The notes below the pieces were generated by a model that did not search any database, was not told the origin of the DNA, and saw nothing but the letters and a program-made list of their open reading frames with translations. The translations under genes were made by a program, and so were the position numbers. Below are positions 28,120 to 36,944 of a stretch of DNA of 64,000 nucleotides, one piece after another; position 1 is the first letter of the stretch; every line of letters begins with the position of its first letter. This stretch comes from Pseudomonas sp. ok272. GTDB lineage: Bacteria; Pseudomonadota; Gammaproteobacteria; Pseudomonadales; Pseudomonadaceae. The stretch lies in contig NZ_FOCB01000003.1 of NCBI RefSeq assembly GCF_900109995.1, positions 124,001 through 188,000 of the forward strand, written 5' to 3'.

Positions 28120-28880
28120 CGTTCGATCCATTCGGCGACTTTGAAACAGCGGGATATCTACAAAACTCACTGCAACTCAAAGACCCCAATGAAGTAAAAG
28201 AGTCAGAACATCTCTCGTTCGAATTGAGCATTGAAGATGCGCTGGCTTATTTGGCGAAAAAGAAGCCACTCGACTACAAGGCAGTGCTCAGCGTCCACGA
28301 AATTCTATTCAGTGGCTTTTATCACTGGGCAGGCAAAGATCGGCACGAGCTTGTACCGCACCTGGCGGTCTTCAAGGGCTCGAACGATGACCCTAGAAGC
28401 ACTGTCTTCGAACACCCGAACGCCATCAAGCTGTCTGTCGACCATGCGCTCAAGCTCGCCGCGGACAAGAAGCGCTTCAGGGACCATCCTGGCGCAGTGA
28501 TGGGCCAGTTGGCGTTCGCACACCCCTTCCTTGACGGTAACGGACGCACGATCCTGCTGGTCTTCATGGAACTCTGCTATCGCGCCAAGTTCGCCATCGA
28601 CTGGTCGAAGACAAACAAGGACGACTACCTACGGGCCCTCAGCGAAGAGATCCGAGAGCCTCGCGAACAGCGTCTCGATCACTACCTGAGACCGTTCATC
28701 GTCGGCATCTCCAGTCGTGACGAGTGGCCGCAGACCATCAGCGGCATCAGTGGCCTGGATGGCCTGGACAAGGAAGGCATCAGATACGAGAGCCTGGATG
28801 ACCCCGAAGTCCAGCGCATCTATAAGACCTACACGGCACAGCCTCTGGACACCGGCGAACCGCCTCAATCAGAGGACTGA
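28116..28880 (+). CDS. fic: Fic domain protein (putative AMPylating toxin)
   Basis: A 254-residue Fic-family protein. The active-site loop is HPFLDGNGRT (H136-T145), with the catalytic His and the anion-binding GNGR; the second Arg of the usual HxFx[D/E]GNGRxxR is Leu at position 147. The flap region lies around FYHWAGKDRHELVPHLAV (about 68-85). Fic enzymes usually transfer AMP to a target protein; P. fluorescens Fic-1 is reported, from memory, to modify GyrB. The 110 C-terminal residues have no domain I recognise. It overlaps the small upstream gene by 4 bases, with codon use and GC clearly lower than the flanking core genes. Confidence 0.85.
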   Translation: MTFDPFGDFETAGYLQNSLQLKDPNEVKESEHLSFELSIEDALAYLAKKKPLDYKAVLSVHEILFSGFYHWAGKDRHELVPHLAVFKGSNDDPRSTVFEHPNAIKLSVDHALKLAADKKRFRDHPGAVMGQLAFAHPFLDGNGRTILLVFMELCYRAKFAIDWSKTNKDDYLRALSEEIREPREQRLDHYLRPFIVGISSRDEWPQTISGISGLDGLDKEGIRYESLDDPEVQRIYKTYTAQPLDTGEPPQSED

Positions 28881-28921
28881 AGAGACACACCTGCGCCGGT
28901 GAAGAATCCCCTTCGGCAACC

Positions 28922-28992
28922 GGTAAAGTACTCTTGCGCGAACTGGCGTCGCAGTTCACCCACGACTAAAAGACAATCGCGAGTAGGCTCGC
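28922..28992 (+). repeat. Direct repeat copy 2 (HDOD gene 3' end remnant plus REP half)
   Basis: A second copy of the end of the HDOD gene, including a stop codon in the same frame (TAA at 28967-28969) and the REP half CGCGAGTAGGCTCGC, which here continues into CTCCCACG. It lies 41 bases after the fic stop. Relative to copy 1 it lacks 15 bases (five codons) but keeps the reading frame. It is not part of an expressed gene as far as I can see. Confidence 0.85.
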
Positions 28993-29027
28993 TCCCACGT
29001 GGTTTTCGCTTAACTGACTGGCATTAA

Positions 29028-29106
29028 GGCTTGCCCGCGAAAGCGCCGTGCCAGACACATCACGGTCGACTGATACGGCCTCTTCGCGGGCAAGCCTCGC
29101 TCCTAC
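29028..29106. repeat. REP pair (type GGCTTGCCCGCGA)
   Basis: GGCTTGCCCGCGA on the left faces TCGCGGGCAAGCCTCGCTCCTAC on the right. The left copy lacks the outer GTAGGAGCGA, so it is slightly truncated. Same subfamily as the pair at 11745-11834. It lies between the fic-cassette repeat and the SCP2-like gene. Confidence 0.85.
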
Positions 29107-29124
29107 GGGGATTGAGGCGCTCCC

Positions 29125-29508
29125 TCACGCCTTGGGCTTGGCCTTGCGCGGCTTCAGGTACTTGGTCAGGCCCTGGAACCACATCACCAGCGCCGGGTTG
29201 CCCTTGATCTGGATCGACTTGTCCTGGATCCCGGTCATGAACGCCAGTTGCTTGTTCTTGGCCTGCATCGTGTCGAAGGCATAGGCGGCGTCCTTGAAGG
29301 CGATGGTGAACGCCGGTTCGGCGTAGACCCCGGATTGGCTGGTGATGCGCTGGTCCTTGACGATGAAGTGGCGCGCCACTTTGCCGTCCTGCGTCTGCAG
29401 TTGGAACACCAGGTCCTTGTCGCCCAGTTGCTGTTGAAACGCCGGGTTGGTGCGGCTGGCCTTGCGCATCAGCCAGCCCAGCATCCACAGAAGAAAACGA
29501 AATTTCAT
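29125..29508 (-). CDS. SCP2-like sterol/lipid-carrier domain protein
   Basis: A 127-residue protein. The start is the ATG for MKFRFLLWMLGWLMRKAS, since the preceding 17 codons lie in a gap. An N-terminal amphipathic or hydrophobic helix (1-17) may attach it to the membrane. The rest resembles an SCP2 fold, with strands such as DLVFQLQTQDGKVARHFIV, AFTIAFKDAAYAF and SIQIKGNPALVMWFQGL. Function unknown. In PAO1 the equivalent gene lies, from memory, next to the HU gene, so in this strain the T6SS block separates them. Confidence 0.7.
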   Translation of the reverse strand: MKFRFLLWMLGWLMRKASRTNPAFQQQLGDKDLVFQLQTQDGKVARHFIVKDQRITSQSGVYAEPAFTIAFKDAAYAFDTMQAKNKQLAFMTGIQDKSIQIKGNPALVMWFQGLTKYLKPRKAKPKA

Positions 29509-29644
29509 GCTCGAGCCCCAATGGAAAAAATGAACGCCGGCGCAGTGTATCGAGTTCAAACATGAATGCCACTGTTGCCCATTGTTAGAAGAAGATAAGC
29601 CGCTTTTTACGCACGATGACTACCAAGTCACCTCCACGAACCGG

Positions 29645-30535
29645 TTAGCGCCCACGCTTGCGCCACGACGTCCCCGCGTCTGCCAACACCTCACGCAACT
29701 GCCCCAGCGTGATGTCGCGGGCCGCCGGGTCGAACGCCAGGGCGCAGCGCAACGCTGGCCAGCAGCGCTTGGGCAGTTGCCGGGGGACGCTCAGTTCAAG
29801 CGGCGGGCGTAGGTCGCGAACCTGGTTGGCCGGCAGGCGGCGCCACGGGTGTTGACCGTCCGCCAATTCGTAGATCACGCACGCCACCGCATAGAGATCG
29901 GCCCGCACGCTCAATGGGCCGCCGTCGAGCAGTTCCGGGGCGGCGTAGCCGGGTGTCCAGGCGTTGAAGCGCGTGCGGCTCAGGTGTGCCAACCCGGGGA
30001 GCACACCCGCTTCGGCCTGGGCCAGGCCGAAGTCGAACAGGCGCACGCCGTCTTCGGTGAGCATCACGTTGCTCGGTTTCACGTCGCCGTGCAGCACGCG
30101 ACGGCGGTGGACATGGTCCAGGGCATCGAGCAGCGGCAGGGCGATGTCACGCAGTTCCCGCCACGGCAGCCCCAACGGCCGTTCGCACAGCAGTTGGTCC
30201 AGGCCCAGCCCGCGCATCAGTTCCATGCTCATGAAGGCGCGCCGGCACTCGGTGTCCACTTCAAAGCTGTGCAGGCGCAGCACGTTGGGGTGGTGCACGT
30301 GCCGGGTCAGGGCGAATTCGCTGAAGAGCAAGGCGCTGGCGTCCGGCGCCTCGGCGTACGGTTCGCTGAGCAGTTTCAAGGCGATGTAGGGATCCGGATC
30401 GCCGAACTGCTCGTGCAACAGGTCCCGGGCGCAATACACCCTTCCCATGCCGCCGGCGCCCAACAGACGCTCGATACGGTAGCGTCCCACCAGCACCTGC
30501 GGCAGCTCATCCAGGCCGGCCGGCGGCGCCGTCAT
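29645..30535 (-). CDS. stk1: T6SS-associated serine/threonine protein kinase
   Basis: A 296-residue eukaryotic-type kinase at the end of the T6SS operon. It has the glycine loop LLGAGGMGRVY (about 22-32), a catalytic Lys in IALKLL (about 52-57), the catalytic loop HGDVKPSN (His-Gly-Asp instead of the usual His-Arg-Asp) and the DFG motif. No transmembrane segment or sensor domain follows the kinase core, unlike longer PpkA proteins. The start overlaps the stp1 stop by four bases. It probably works with Stp1 on the FHA protein, by analogy with PAO1 HSI-I/II. Confidence 0.9.
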   Translation of the reverse strand: MTAPPAGLDELPQVLVGRYRIERLLGAGGMGRVYCARDLLHEQFGDPDPYIALKLLSEPYAEAPDASALLFSEFALTRHVHHPNVLRLHSFEVDTECRRAFMSMELMRGLGLDQLLCERPLGLPWRELRDIALPLLDALDHVHRRRVLHGDVKPSNVMLTEDGVRLFDFGLAQAEAGVLPGLAHLSRTRFNAWTPGYAAPELLDGGPLSVRADLYAVACVIYELADGQHPWRRLPANQVRDLRPPLELSVPRQLPKRCWPALRCALAFDPAARDITLGQLREVLADAGTSWRKRGR

Positions 30536-31248
30536 CGGTGAATCACCACGGCCGTCAGGTTGTCTGGCGCCGGGCCGCGCAGCGCACCCTCGAACAAGCG
30601 TTGCACGGCCAGGTGCGGCGACGGTTGAGCCAAGGCCGCGCCCAACGCATCGCGGCTCAGGCCGCGGTACAAGCCGTCGCTGCACAGCAAAAACACATCG
30701 CCGGGATGCACCGTCAGCTCCAACACCTCCAGGGTCAACTGGGCGCTCGCCCCCACCGCCCGGGTCAACGCTCCCGCTTGTGGATGGGCGCGGGCCTGCT
30801 CGGCGCTCAGGTGGTGCTCGTCGATCAGTTGCTGCATCAACGAATGGTCCCGCGACAGTTGGTACAGGCGCTGCCCACGCCACAGGTAGCAGCGGCTATC
30901 GCCGGCCCAGACACACGCCGCACGCTGCTGCTCGACCAACAACGCCACCACCGTACTGCCCATGATGCCGTCCGCGCGCCCGGTGCTCACGGTCAGTTCC
31001 TGGCCCAGGCGGCGATTGAGCCAGTGCAGGCACTGGCGCAGTTTCTCCAGGCGCTGGTCAAAACCTTCGTCGCCCGGCAACTGCGCCAGGCTGTCGACGA
31101 TCAACCGGCTGGCGATATCTCCCCCCTGATAGCCGCCCATGCCGTCCGCGACCACCCACACACCGTGCTGCGGGGTGTCGAGGAAGGCATCTTCGTTGCG
31201 CGGCCGCACCTTGCCCGGATCGGTCCGCGCCGCGCTGCGCCACGGCAT
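30532..31248 (-). CDS. stp1: T6SS-associated PP2C-family phosphatase
   Basis: A 238-residue metal-dependent Ser/Thr phosphatase that should reverse the action of the adjacent kinase. PP2C motifs present: RPRNEDAFLD (about 16-25), VVADGMGGYQGGD (about 32-44), GSTVVALLV (about 101-109), CSDGLYRGL and the C-terminal DNLTAVV. Translation is coupled: the last base of the tssM stop is the first base of this start codon. Order tssM-stp1-stk1 matches HSI-II as I recall it. Confidence 0.92.
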   Translation of the reverse strand: MPWRSAARTDPGKVRPRNEDAFLDTPQHGVWVVADGMGGYQGGDIASRLIVDSLAQLPGDEGFDQRLEKLRQCLHWLNRRLGQELTVSTGRADGIMGSTVVALLVEQQRAACVWAGDSRCYLWRGQRLYQLSRDHSLMQQLIDEHHLSAEQARAHPQAGALTRAVGASAQLTLEVLELTVHPGDVFLLCSDGLYRGLSRDALGAALAQPSPHLAVQRLFEGALRGPAPDNLTAVVIHR

Positions 31249-34200
31249 CAGAGCTGCACCGGCAGGCGGAAGGTGCGCAACACGCCCATGTCGAACGGGT
31301 TGGGCATGCGCTGGCTGGTCAGCAGGTAGTTGGCGCGCAGGCCACCCAGGTCGGCCTTGAGCACCAGCACGTCGCGCCCCTTGAGGTATTCGCGCGGCAT
31401 CAGGTCAAACAGCCGGAACAGTGACCACGGCCCGGTGTGCTTCTCGATCCCGATCGGACGCTCGGCGGTCCTTTCCAGCACCAGGCTGGCGCGCCCGTCG
31501 TGGGCTTCGTTGGGCCAGGTGTAGGTCACCGGCACAATCGGGCCGTGACGGTACTCCAGGGTGTTGTCGCCAAAGCGCAACTCGGCACGGCTGACCGCCG
31601 GGTCCAGGGTGTAGGGCGCCAGGGTGAAGCGCACCTGGGGCTCGCCCGGGGTTTCGGCGAAGAAGCTCTGGCGGATGACATGGGCGGTGCTCATCTGGTC
31701 GAGGTAGGCCCGGGAGATCGGCAGGCTCTGGCCGTCGATGCTGCGCGCCCGATAGTTGCCCGGCACGCCGCTGACGAAGGTGCGCAGGTAGCTGTCATAA
31801 AAGCGCTCGACCACGCCCTGGGCCTTGAAGAACTCGCGGAAGTCATTGAGGGCGACGTCGCTGGAGCTGTGGGCACTGAACGGATAGCGGGTGTTGATCG
31901 CCTTGCGATAGAAGCTGTACAGCTCGCTCTGGTAACGCTGGTCGAGGTAGCGGTAGGCATCGTTGAGGGTCAAGCGCCAGGTGTCATGCGCCAGGCCGTT
32001 GAACCAGGCACTGACCGGGCGCGGCAACCGGCCCGAGGTGGTGCGCAAGGCGCTCAGGGCGTCACGCTGGCCGTTCATGCGGCCCTTGGCCAACTCATAA
32101 GCGGCCTGTTCCGGGGCGCTGGCCCGCGCCAGGCTGGCCAGTTGCAGGTGCAGGTCGTTCAGCGCGTTCAGGGCCGGGATCAGGTCGGCAGCCGGTCCGC
32201 CTTGGGCATCGAGCAGTTGGTGCAGGGGCTCGAAGCGCCGTTGTACCGCCTGCTTGGCGGTGTCCGGCAGTTGGCTGGCCAGGGCCTCGTTGGCTTTACC
32301 GGCCACCGCGCTGGCGAGTTCCCCGGCCACACCCGCCTTGCCGGCCACACCACCGGCCACGTCGCTGACGCTGTCGATGACCGAGGTAAAGCGCGTGTTG
32401 TCCCGCACTTGCACCAGCAGTTGCAGCACCGGCGAGTGGGCCGAGGTCAGGCCGGCGAGTTGCTCCGCGCCTTCGCCGATATCGTTGATCGGCTGCAAGG
32501 CCACCCGGCCAACCGCTTCGCCCCAATGGTCGGCGTAGTCGCGCAGGTACAGTTGCTCCAGCTCGACCAGCAGCCGACGCATGTCCATGCCGCTCAAGGT
32601 GGCGCCCTCGCCCAGCACCCAGTTGTCGCGCAGGATCTGCGTGACCAGCAGCGGACTCTGCACCGCAAAGTACTGCTGGTAGCCGCGCTGGGTGTAGAAC
32701 CCCGGAATCACGTAGTCGGTGCCCACCAGCAAGTGGGCCTGCGGACCCAGGTGCTGGCTGAAGCGGTACGCCGGCAAGTCGCGAGCCTGTTCGCGCAGCA
32801 TGCGATAGACCACGCCGGCCAGGGACTCGTTGCGCAGCGCCTGGCGGGCCTGGGTCACCAGCGATTCGTTCAGCGGTTCGACAAAGGGCAAGGCCAGCAG
32901 GCGTTCCAGGTGAGCAACCAAGCCATCCTGCACCGCCGTATTGCCGGCGTATCGGCGGGACCAGTCCTGGGCGACCCAATCCTTGAGCCATGCGCGATCG
33001 CGACGCGCTTCAAGGTTCAACATCAGGTAGGCGCGCAGGCTGTTGAGCAAGGGTTCGCGCTCGCCCAGGTGGCTGCGGGTCTGAGCCTCAAGCAGTTGGC
33101 TGATCCGCGGCAACAGCTGGCTGCGCAGTTCATGCTGGTAGGCCTGGGTGACGGCCTGCTGGCTCGCGCGGCCTTGATCCAGGCCCGTGCGCTCGAACCA
33201 CGGCACATTGCCGGCGGCCGGGAACACCTGGGTCGCCGCGTAGCGCGTGTCCAGCACGTTGAGCGCCGCCAGTGCGTCGTCCTGGTCGCTCAATTGCGCG
33301 CGTTGCTGGCGCCAGGTATGCGCCAGGTTGCGCACCTGCTCCAGGCGCTCATGGTTGGCGGAAAAGCCCGTCGCCCACAGTCCGCCGCCCGCCGCGACGA
33401 CCGCCAGCGCGCCGACGTACACCGTGCGCTGGCCCCAATGAATCCGCCGGCGTTCGCGGGTATCCAGGCCGACCAGGTTGGCCTCGGGAAAAATCACCCG
33501 GTCGAGCAGGTGATGGATAAACCTTGGCCGTGCGCCGCTCTGGCCCGCCAGCGGCTCGGCGGTCTCCTGGTCAGGGGCGGTACTCGGCGGTGCCGCGCTG
33601 GTCAGGTAGAAACCGCGCAACTGGCTGGCCCGCTGGTAGCGGTTGCCGCTGAAGGCTTTGTCGACGAATTGGCACAGCGGCGCGCCGATCTGCGCCATCT
33701 GCTGCGGGAAGTCGAGGATGCGCCCACGGTCCTGGGGATCACGTTCCTGATGCAGGCGCATGAGCACCTGGCTGTCGAGACGGCGCAGCAGCGCCTGGAA
33801 TTCATCGCGGACCCGCTCGACATTGGCGCCGCGCTGCGCCTTGTCGAAGCTGGCGCCCAGCACTTGCTCGCATTCCTCGCGGGTCAGTTGCTCGAAGAAC
33901 GCCGCAAACCCCGGCAGCTCATCGGCCTTGCTCAGGACCAGGTAGACCGGCAGGTCGACGTGCAAGCGCTGATGCACTTCCTGCAAGCGCGCGCGGACCT
34001 GCAAGGCCAGGCTATCGAGCCCCGAGGCGTCGGCCGAGAGCAGGCGCTCCACCGGCAGCGTGACCAGCACACCGTTCAACGGCCGAGTCCGGCGCCGTTG
34101 GTGCAGCAGTTCGAGCAAGGTGCCCCAGCCACTGCGATCCACGTTGGTGTCCGGTTGGGTCAGGTAACGCCCGGCGGTGTCGAGCAACACCCCGTGGTCG

Positions 34201-34727
34201 GTGAAGTACCAGTCGCAATCGCGGGTGGCCTGAGGCGCCTGCGGGTCGCGCTGATTGATCGGGAACTCCAGCCCCGAGTGTTCGAGCAGGCTGGTCTTGC
34301 CGCTCTCGGGTGGGCCGACGAGCAAGTACCAGGGCAGCTCGCTGCGCCAACGCTCGTTGCGGCCACGGTACAGGCTGGCGGTTTTCAAGGTCCGCAGCGC
34401 CGCCTTGAAGCGGTCGCGCAGGCGCTTGTCGGTGTGCTCGATCAGCGCGTCGCGCTCCACCCGCGCCTGGCCGTTTTCGCTGTCTTGCAACGCCTGCTTG
34501 CGCACGCCGCTGCGCCAACTGGCAAACACCATGCCCAGCCCCCAGAGCAGGAACAGCACACTGATGCTCAGCCCGCGCGCGCTCGCGTCGGCCCAGAACT
34601 TGTAGTCGTCGACCGCCAGGAGCGGCCCGACGAACCACACCCACAGCGCCAGGGCGAGCACCAGGCACAGGCTCCACACCCAGGTTTTGCACAGGAACGC
34701 GCCGATTTTGCTCAACACCTGCTTCAT
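31248..34727 (-). CDS. tssM: T6SS inner-membrane protein TssM (IcmF)
   Basis: A 1159-residue inner-membrane component of the T6SS membrane complex, with TssL and TssJ. Two N-terminal transmembrane helices (about 16-38 and 51-71) enclose a short loop; a cytoplasmic domain with a Walker A motif GPPESGKTS (138-146) follows; a third helix (about 420-440, YVGALAVVAAGGGLWATG) precedes the large periplasmic part. The start is the ATG for MKQVLSKIGAF, overlapping the tssL stop by four bases. Length is normal for IcmF proteins. Confidence 0.96.
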   Translation of the reverse strand: MKQVLSKIGAFLCKTWVWSLCLVLALALWVWFVGPLLAVDDYKFWADASARGLSISVLFLLWGLGMVFASWRSGVRKQALQDSENGQARVERDALIEHTDKRLRDRFKAALRTLKTASLYRGRNERWRSELPWYLLVGPPESGKTSLLEHSGLEFPINQRDPQAPQATRDCDWYFTDHGVLLDTAGRYLTQPDTNVDRSGWGTLLELLHQRRRTRPLNGVLVTLPVERLLSADASGLDSLALQVRARLQEVHQRLHVDLPVYLVLSKADELPGFAAFFEQLTREECEQVLGASFDKAQRGANVERVRDEFQALLRRLDSQVLMRLHQERDPQDRGRILDFPQQMAQIGAPLCQFVDKAFSGNRYQRASQLRGFYLTSAAPPSTAPDQETAEPLAGQSGARPRFIHHLLDRVIFPEANLVGLDTRERRRIHWGQRTVYVGALAVVAAGGGLWATGFSANHERLEQVRNLAHTWRQQRAQLSDQDDALAALNVLDTRYAATQVFPAAGNVPWFERTGLDQGRASQQAVTQAYQHELRSQLLPRISQLLEAQTRSHLGEREPLLNSLRAYLMLNLEARRDRAWLKDWVAQDWSRRYAGNTAVQDGLVAHLERLLALPFVEPLNESLVTQARQALRNESLAGVVYRMLREQARDLPAYRFSQHLGPQAHLLVGTDYVIPGFYTQRGYQQYFAVQSPLLVTQILRDNWVLGEGATLSGMDMRRLLVELEQLYLRDYADHWGEAVGRVALQPINDIGEGAEQLAGLTSAHSPVLQLLVQVRDNTRFTSVIDSVSDVAGGVAGKAGVAGELASAVAGKANEALASQLPDTAKQAVQRRFEPLHQLLDAQGGPAADLIPALNALNDLHLQLASLARASAPEQAAYELAKGRMNGQRDALSALRTTSGRLPRPVSAWFNGLAHDTWRLTLNDAYRYLDQRYQSELYSFYRKAINTRYPFSAHSSSDVALNDFREFFKAQGVVERFYDSYLRTFVSGVPGNYRARSIDGQSLPISRAYLDQMSTAHVIRQSFFAETPGEPQVRFTLAPYTLDPAVSRAELRFGDNTLEYRHGPIVPVTYTWPNEAHDGRASLVLERTAERPIGIEKHTGPWSLFRLFDLMPREYLKGRDVLVLKADLGGLRANYLLTSQRMPNPFDMGVLRTFRLPVQL

Positions 34728-35605
34728 TTCACTTCCTTGCTGTATGACGACTCGACAACGGGCTCCAGCGCCAGGTACGGCTGCAAGACCGCCTCGCGCT
34801 GCTGCCCCAGTACCCAGGCGAACCCCGAATACATCACCCCCAGGCTGACGCCGGTGAACAACGCGACCATCCACCACGGCACGATGCGTACCGGGGCGCG
34901 AGGTTCGGCACGCAAGCCCTGCCAGCGGGGCGACAGCTCCCGCGGCACGTCGCCACGCTGTTGCCGGATCAGCCGGTACAGCGCGTCGCGCAGTTGCTCA
35001 AGCTCCAGCAGGCCGCGGACCTGCACCCGGTATTTGCCTTCGAAGCCGAGGGCCAGGCACAGGTACATCAACTCCAGCATCGTCAGGTGCTTGACCGGGT
35101 CCTTGGACAGCCGGGTCAGCACCCGGAAAAACTTCTCCCCGCCGAACGTCTCGCGGTGGAAGCGGCTGAGCAGGCTCATCTGCGACCATTGGCTTTCCTT
35201 GCCCCATGGGGTGGTGACCACCGCCTCGTCGAGCACGGTGCACAACACGTAGCGCGCGCTCATGACCAGGCTATTGTCGACACCGGCGCGCTCGGCGCAG
35301 GTGACGAACGTGTCCAGGTCGTTGCCCAGCCGCTGGTTGAGCGCCTGCACGTTTTCACTCGCGGCACCGTGCTTGAGCCGCACCACTTCCGACAGCAGCC
35401 CCGAGGCGGCGCCGACCAGGGGGTTGAGGCTCAGGTTGAAGGTCTCGGCCGGGCGTCGCTGGGCCGCGTGGATCATCCGCGCTTCGAGCTGTTCGATACG
35501 GGGCGGGGCCGCGCCGTCGGTCAACGGCTGCGTGGGGGGGCCCTCGCCATTGAGGCCCACCAGGACGGTCATTTCGTCTTGGAGATGCGGTGTTTGCGTG
35601 TGCAT
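34724..35605 (-). CDS. tssL: T6SS inner-membrane protein TssL (DotU)
   Basis: A 293-residue protein of the DotU/ImpK family. The cytoplasmic helical domain holds FNLSLNPLVGAASGLLSEV (about 56-74) and the conserved ARYVLCTVLDEAVVTTPWG (about 118-136). A single C-terminal membrane helix (about 244-268, WWMVALFTGVSLGVMYSGF) anchors it, leaving a short periplasmic tail. No peptidoglycan-binding domain is fused. It lies 5 bases after tssK. Confidence 0.95.
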   Translation of the reverse strand: MHTQTPHLQDEMTVLVGLNGEGPPTQPLTDGAAPPRIEQLEARMIHAAQRRPAETFNLSLNPLVGAASGLLSEVVRLKHGAASENVQALNQRLGNDLDTFVTCAERAGVDNSLVMSARYVLCTVLDEAVVTTPWGKESQWSQMSLLSRFHRETFGGEKFFRVLTRLSKDPVKHLTMLELMYLCLALGFEGKYRVQVRGLLELEQLRDALYRLIRQQRGDVPRELSPRWQGLRAEPRAPVRIVPWWMVALFTGVSLGVMYSGFAWVLGQQREAVLQPYLALEPVVESSYSKEVK

Positions 35606-35610
35606 GTCGA

Positions 35611-36942
35611 TCAGTTCCTGATAGCCCAGAATTGCAGTTCAAGCCCGTCGAACTCACCGGATACGTGGAAGGCAAAACCGCCGGAACGCTCCAGTTGCGC
35701 CACGTCGTCGGGACCCAGTTCGAGAATGAAATAGGTCTTGTTGGCGTGGAACGGGATCTGCCGGGGCACCACGGGCAAGGGCTGGACCCGGATGCCCGGC
35801 AGGTGCAAGTTGACCAGTTGACGGATCTGTTCCACCGGGCCGACCTTGAGGTGCGCCGGCAGGCGCTGGCGCAGTTCACTGGCGTCGCCGTGAGCGCTCG
35901 CCGCCAACACGAACGAGGCCGAGCCCAGCAGCGAGTGATCGTGCAGCGGCGCGACGATGATTCCGTACTGGCGCGCTTGCAGCTCCAGTTCGATGGCGTG
36001 CTGTTCGAGCACCATCGACAACACCTGACGAATAGCCTCCATCAACGCGCGAAAGCTCGCGCCCTGGTCACTGTGCTGGTAGTAGCTGTCCAGGCGCGGG
36101 CGCTTGCTGTCGCGGGCAAATGTCGCCAGTTCACCGAGCATCGCCAACAACGTGAGGTACAACGTCTCGGGGTGCACCTGCGCCAGACTCAGGTAGTGGC
36201 GCAGGACCAACTCCGTGCGGTTGATCATTTGCAGCATCATGAAATCACCCACCTGCGTGCCGCCCGCCGTGCCGGTGGCGCCAATGCGCTCGGCAATGGC
36301 ATCGGCCCGGTGGCCGAGCAAGCCGATGACTTCCTTGAGGCACGACAGCACATACGGCGACGCGTGGGCATGGATGAAGCTGGGGGCGAAGTCAGGGTCG
36401 AGGCTGATCGCGCCGTCGGAGGTGAGTTCCAGGATCTGGCAGACTTTGAGCTTCACGTAGACCTGATCGCCCGGTTGCTCGCCCAACATCAAGCGCAAGT
36501 TGGGACGCGCGCAACTGACCGGGCTGCTGGAGCCCTCGCCGGCATTGGAGTCGCTGACCTGTGTTTCGTAGACCGTGTAGCGCGCCAGGACATCCGCCTG
36601 GTCCGCCCGCCGGGCCTCGACATGGTCACCGGTGACCAGCGGCAACGCCAGGTAGACCGGTGTGTTGGCGGTACCACGGGGCACGTCCAGGACCAGCGGT
36701 TCAGTGTGGCTGCCCAGTTCGAACAGGCTGCCATCCGGCAACACCCCCGAGGCCTGGCTCAGCATCAGCTTGCCCATGCTGAGAAACTGCGGGTCGATGT
36801 CCAGCTCCAGGAACCCCCAGGCGTAACTGCCCAGCAGCCGGGTGCGGGTGTTCATCTGGTTGTGGTAGTAGCGGTCGTGGTGCTGGAAGTGCTGCGGGCG
36901 CAGCAACATGCCTTCCTGCCAGATGACTTTGTGCGCGTTCAT
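35611..36942 (-). CDS. tssK: T6SS baseplate protein TssK
   Basis: A 443-residue protein that links the baseplate to the membrane complex. It starts MNAHKVIWQEGMLLRPQHFQHHDRYYH, the hallmark of TssK (ImpJ/VasE). The rest is conserved through DVPRGTANTPVYLALPL and the C-terminal LPGIRVQPLPVVPRQIPFH. The start is placed at that Met rather than at the longer open frame, which overlaps tssJ. It follows the tssJ stop by 2 bases. Confidence 0.96.
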   Translation of the reverse strand: MNAHKVIWQEGMLLRPQHFQHHDRYYHNQMNTRTRLLGSYAWGFLELDIDPQFLSMGKLMLSQASGVLPDGSLFELGSHTEPLVLDVPRGTANTPVYLALPLVTGDHVEARRADQADVLARYTVYETQVSDSNAGEGSSSPVSCARPNLRLMLGEQPGDQVYVKLKVCQILELTSDGAISLDPDFAPSFIHAHASPYVLSCLKEVIGLLGHRADAIAERIGATGTAGGTQVGDFMMLQMINRTELVLRHYLSLAQVHPETLYLTLLAMLGELATFARDSKRPRLDSYYQHSDQGASFRALMEAIRQVLSMVLEQHAIELELQARQYGIIVAPLHDHSLLGSASFVLAASAHGDASELRQRLPAHLKVGPVEQIRQLVNLHLPGIRVQPLPVVPRQIPFHANKTYFILELGPDDVAQLERSGGFAFHVSGEFDGLELQFWAIRN

Positions 36943-36944
36943 GG

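Noticed and set aside
31437..35252. A 1271-codon open frame on the plus strand, antisense to tssM and tssL
   Set aside because: It lies fully opposite well-supported T6SS genes, lacks domain features, and is rich in Gln/His/Arg/Gly as expected from the complement of high-GC codons.
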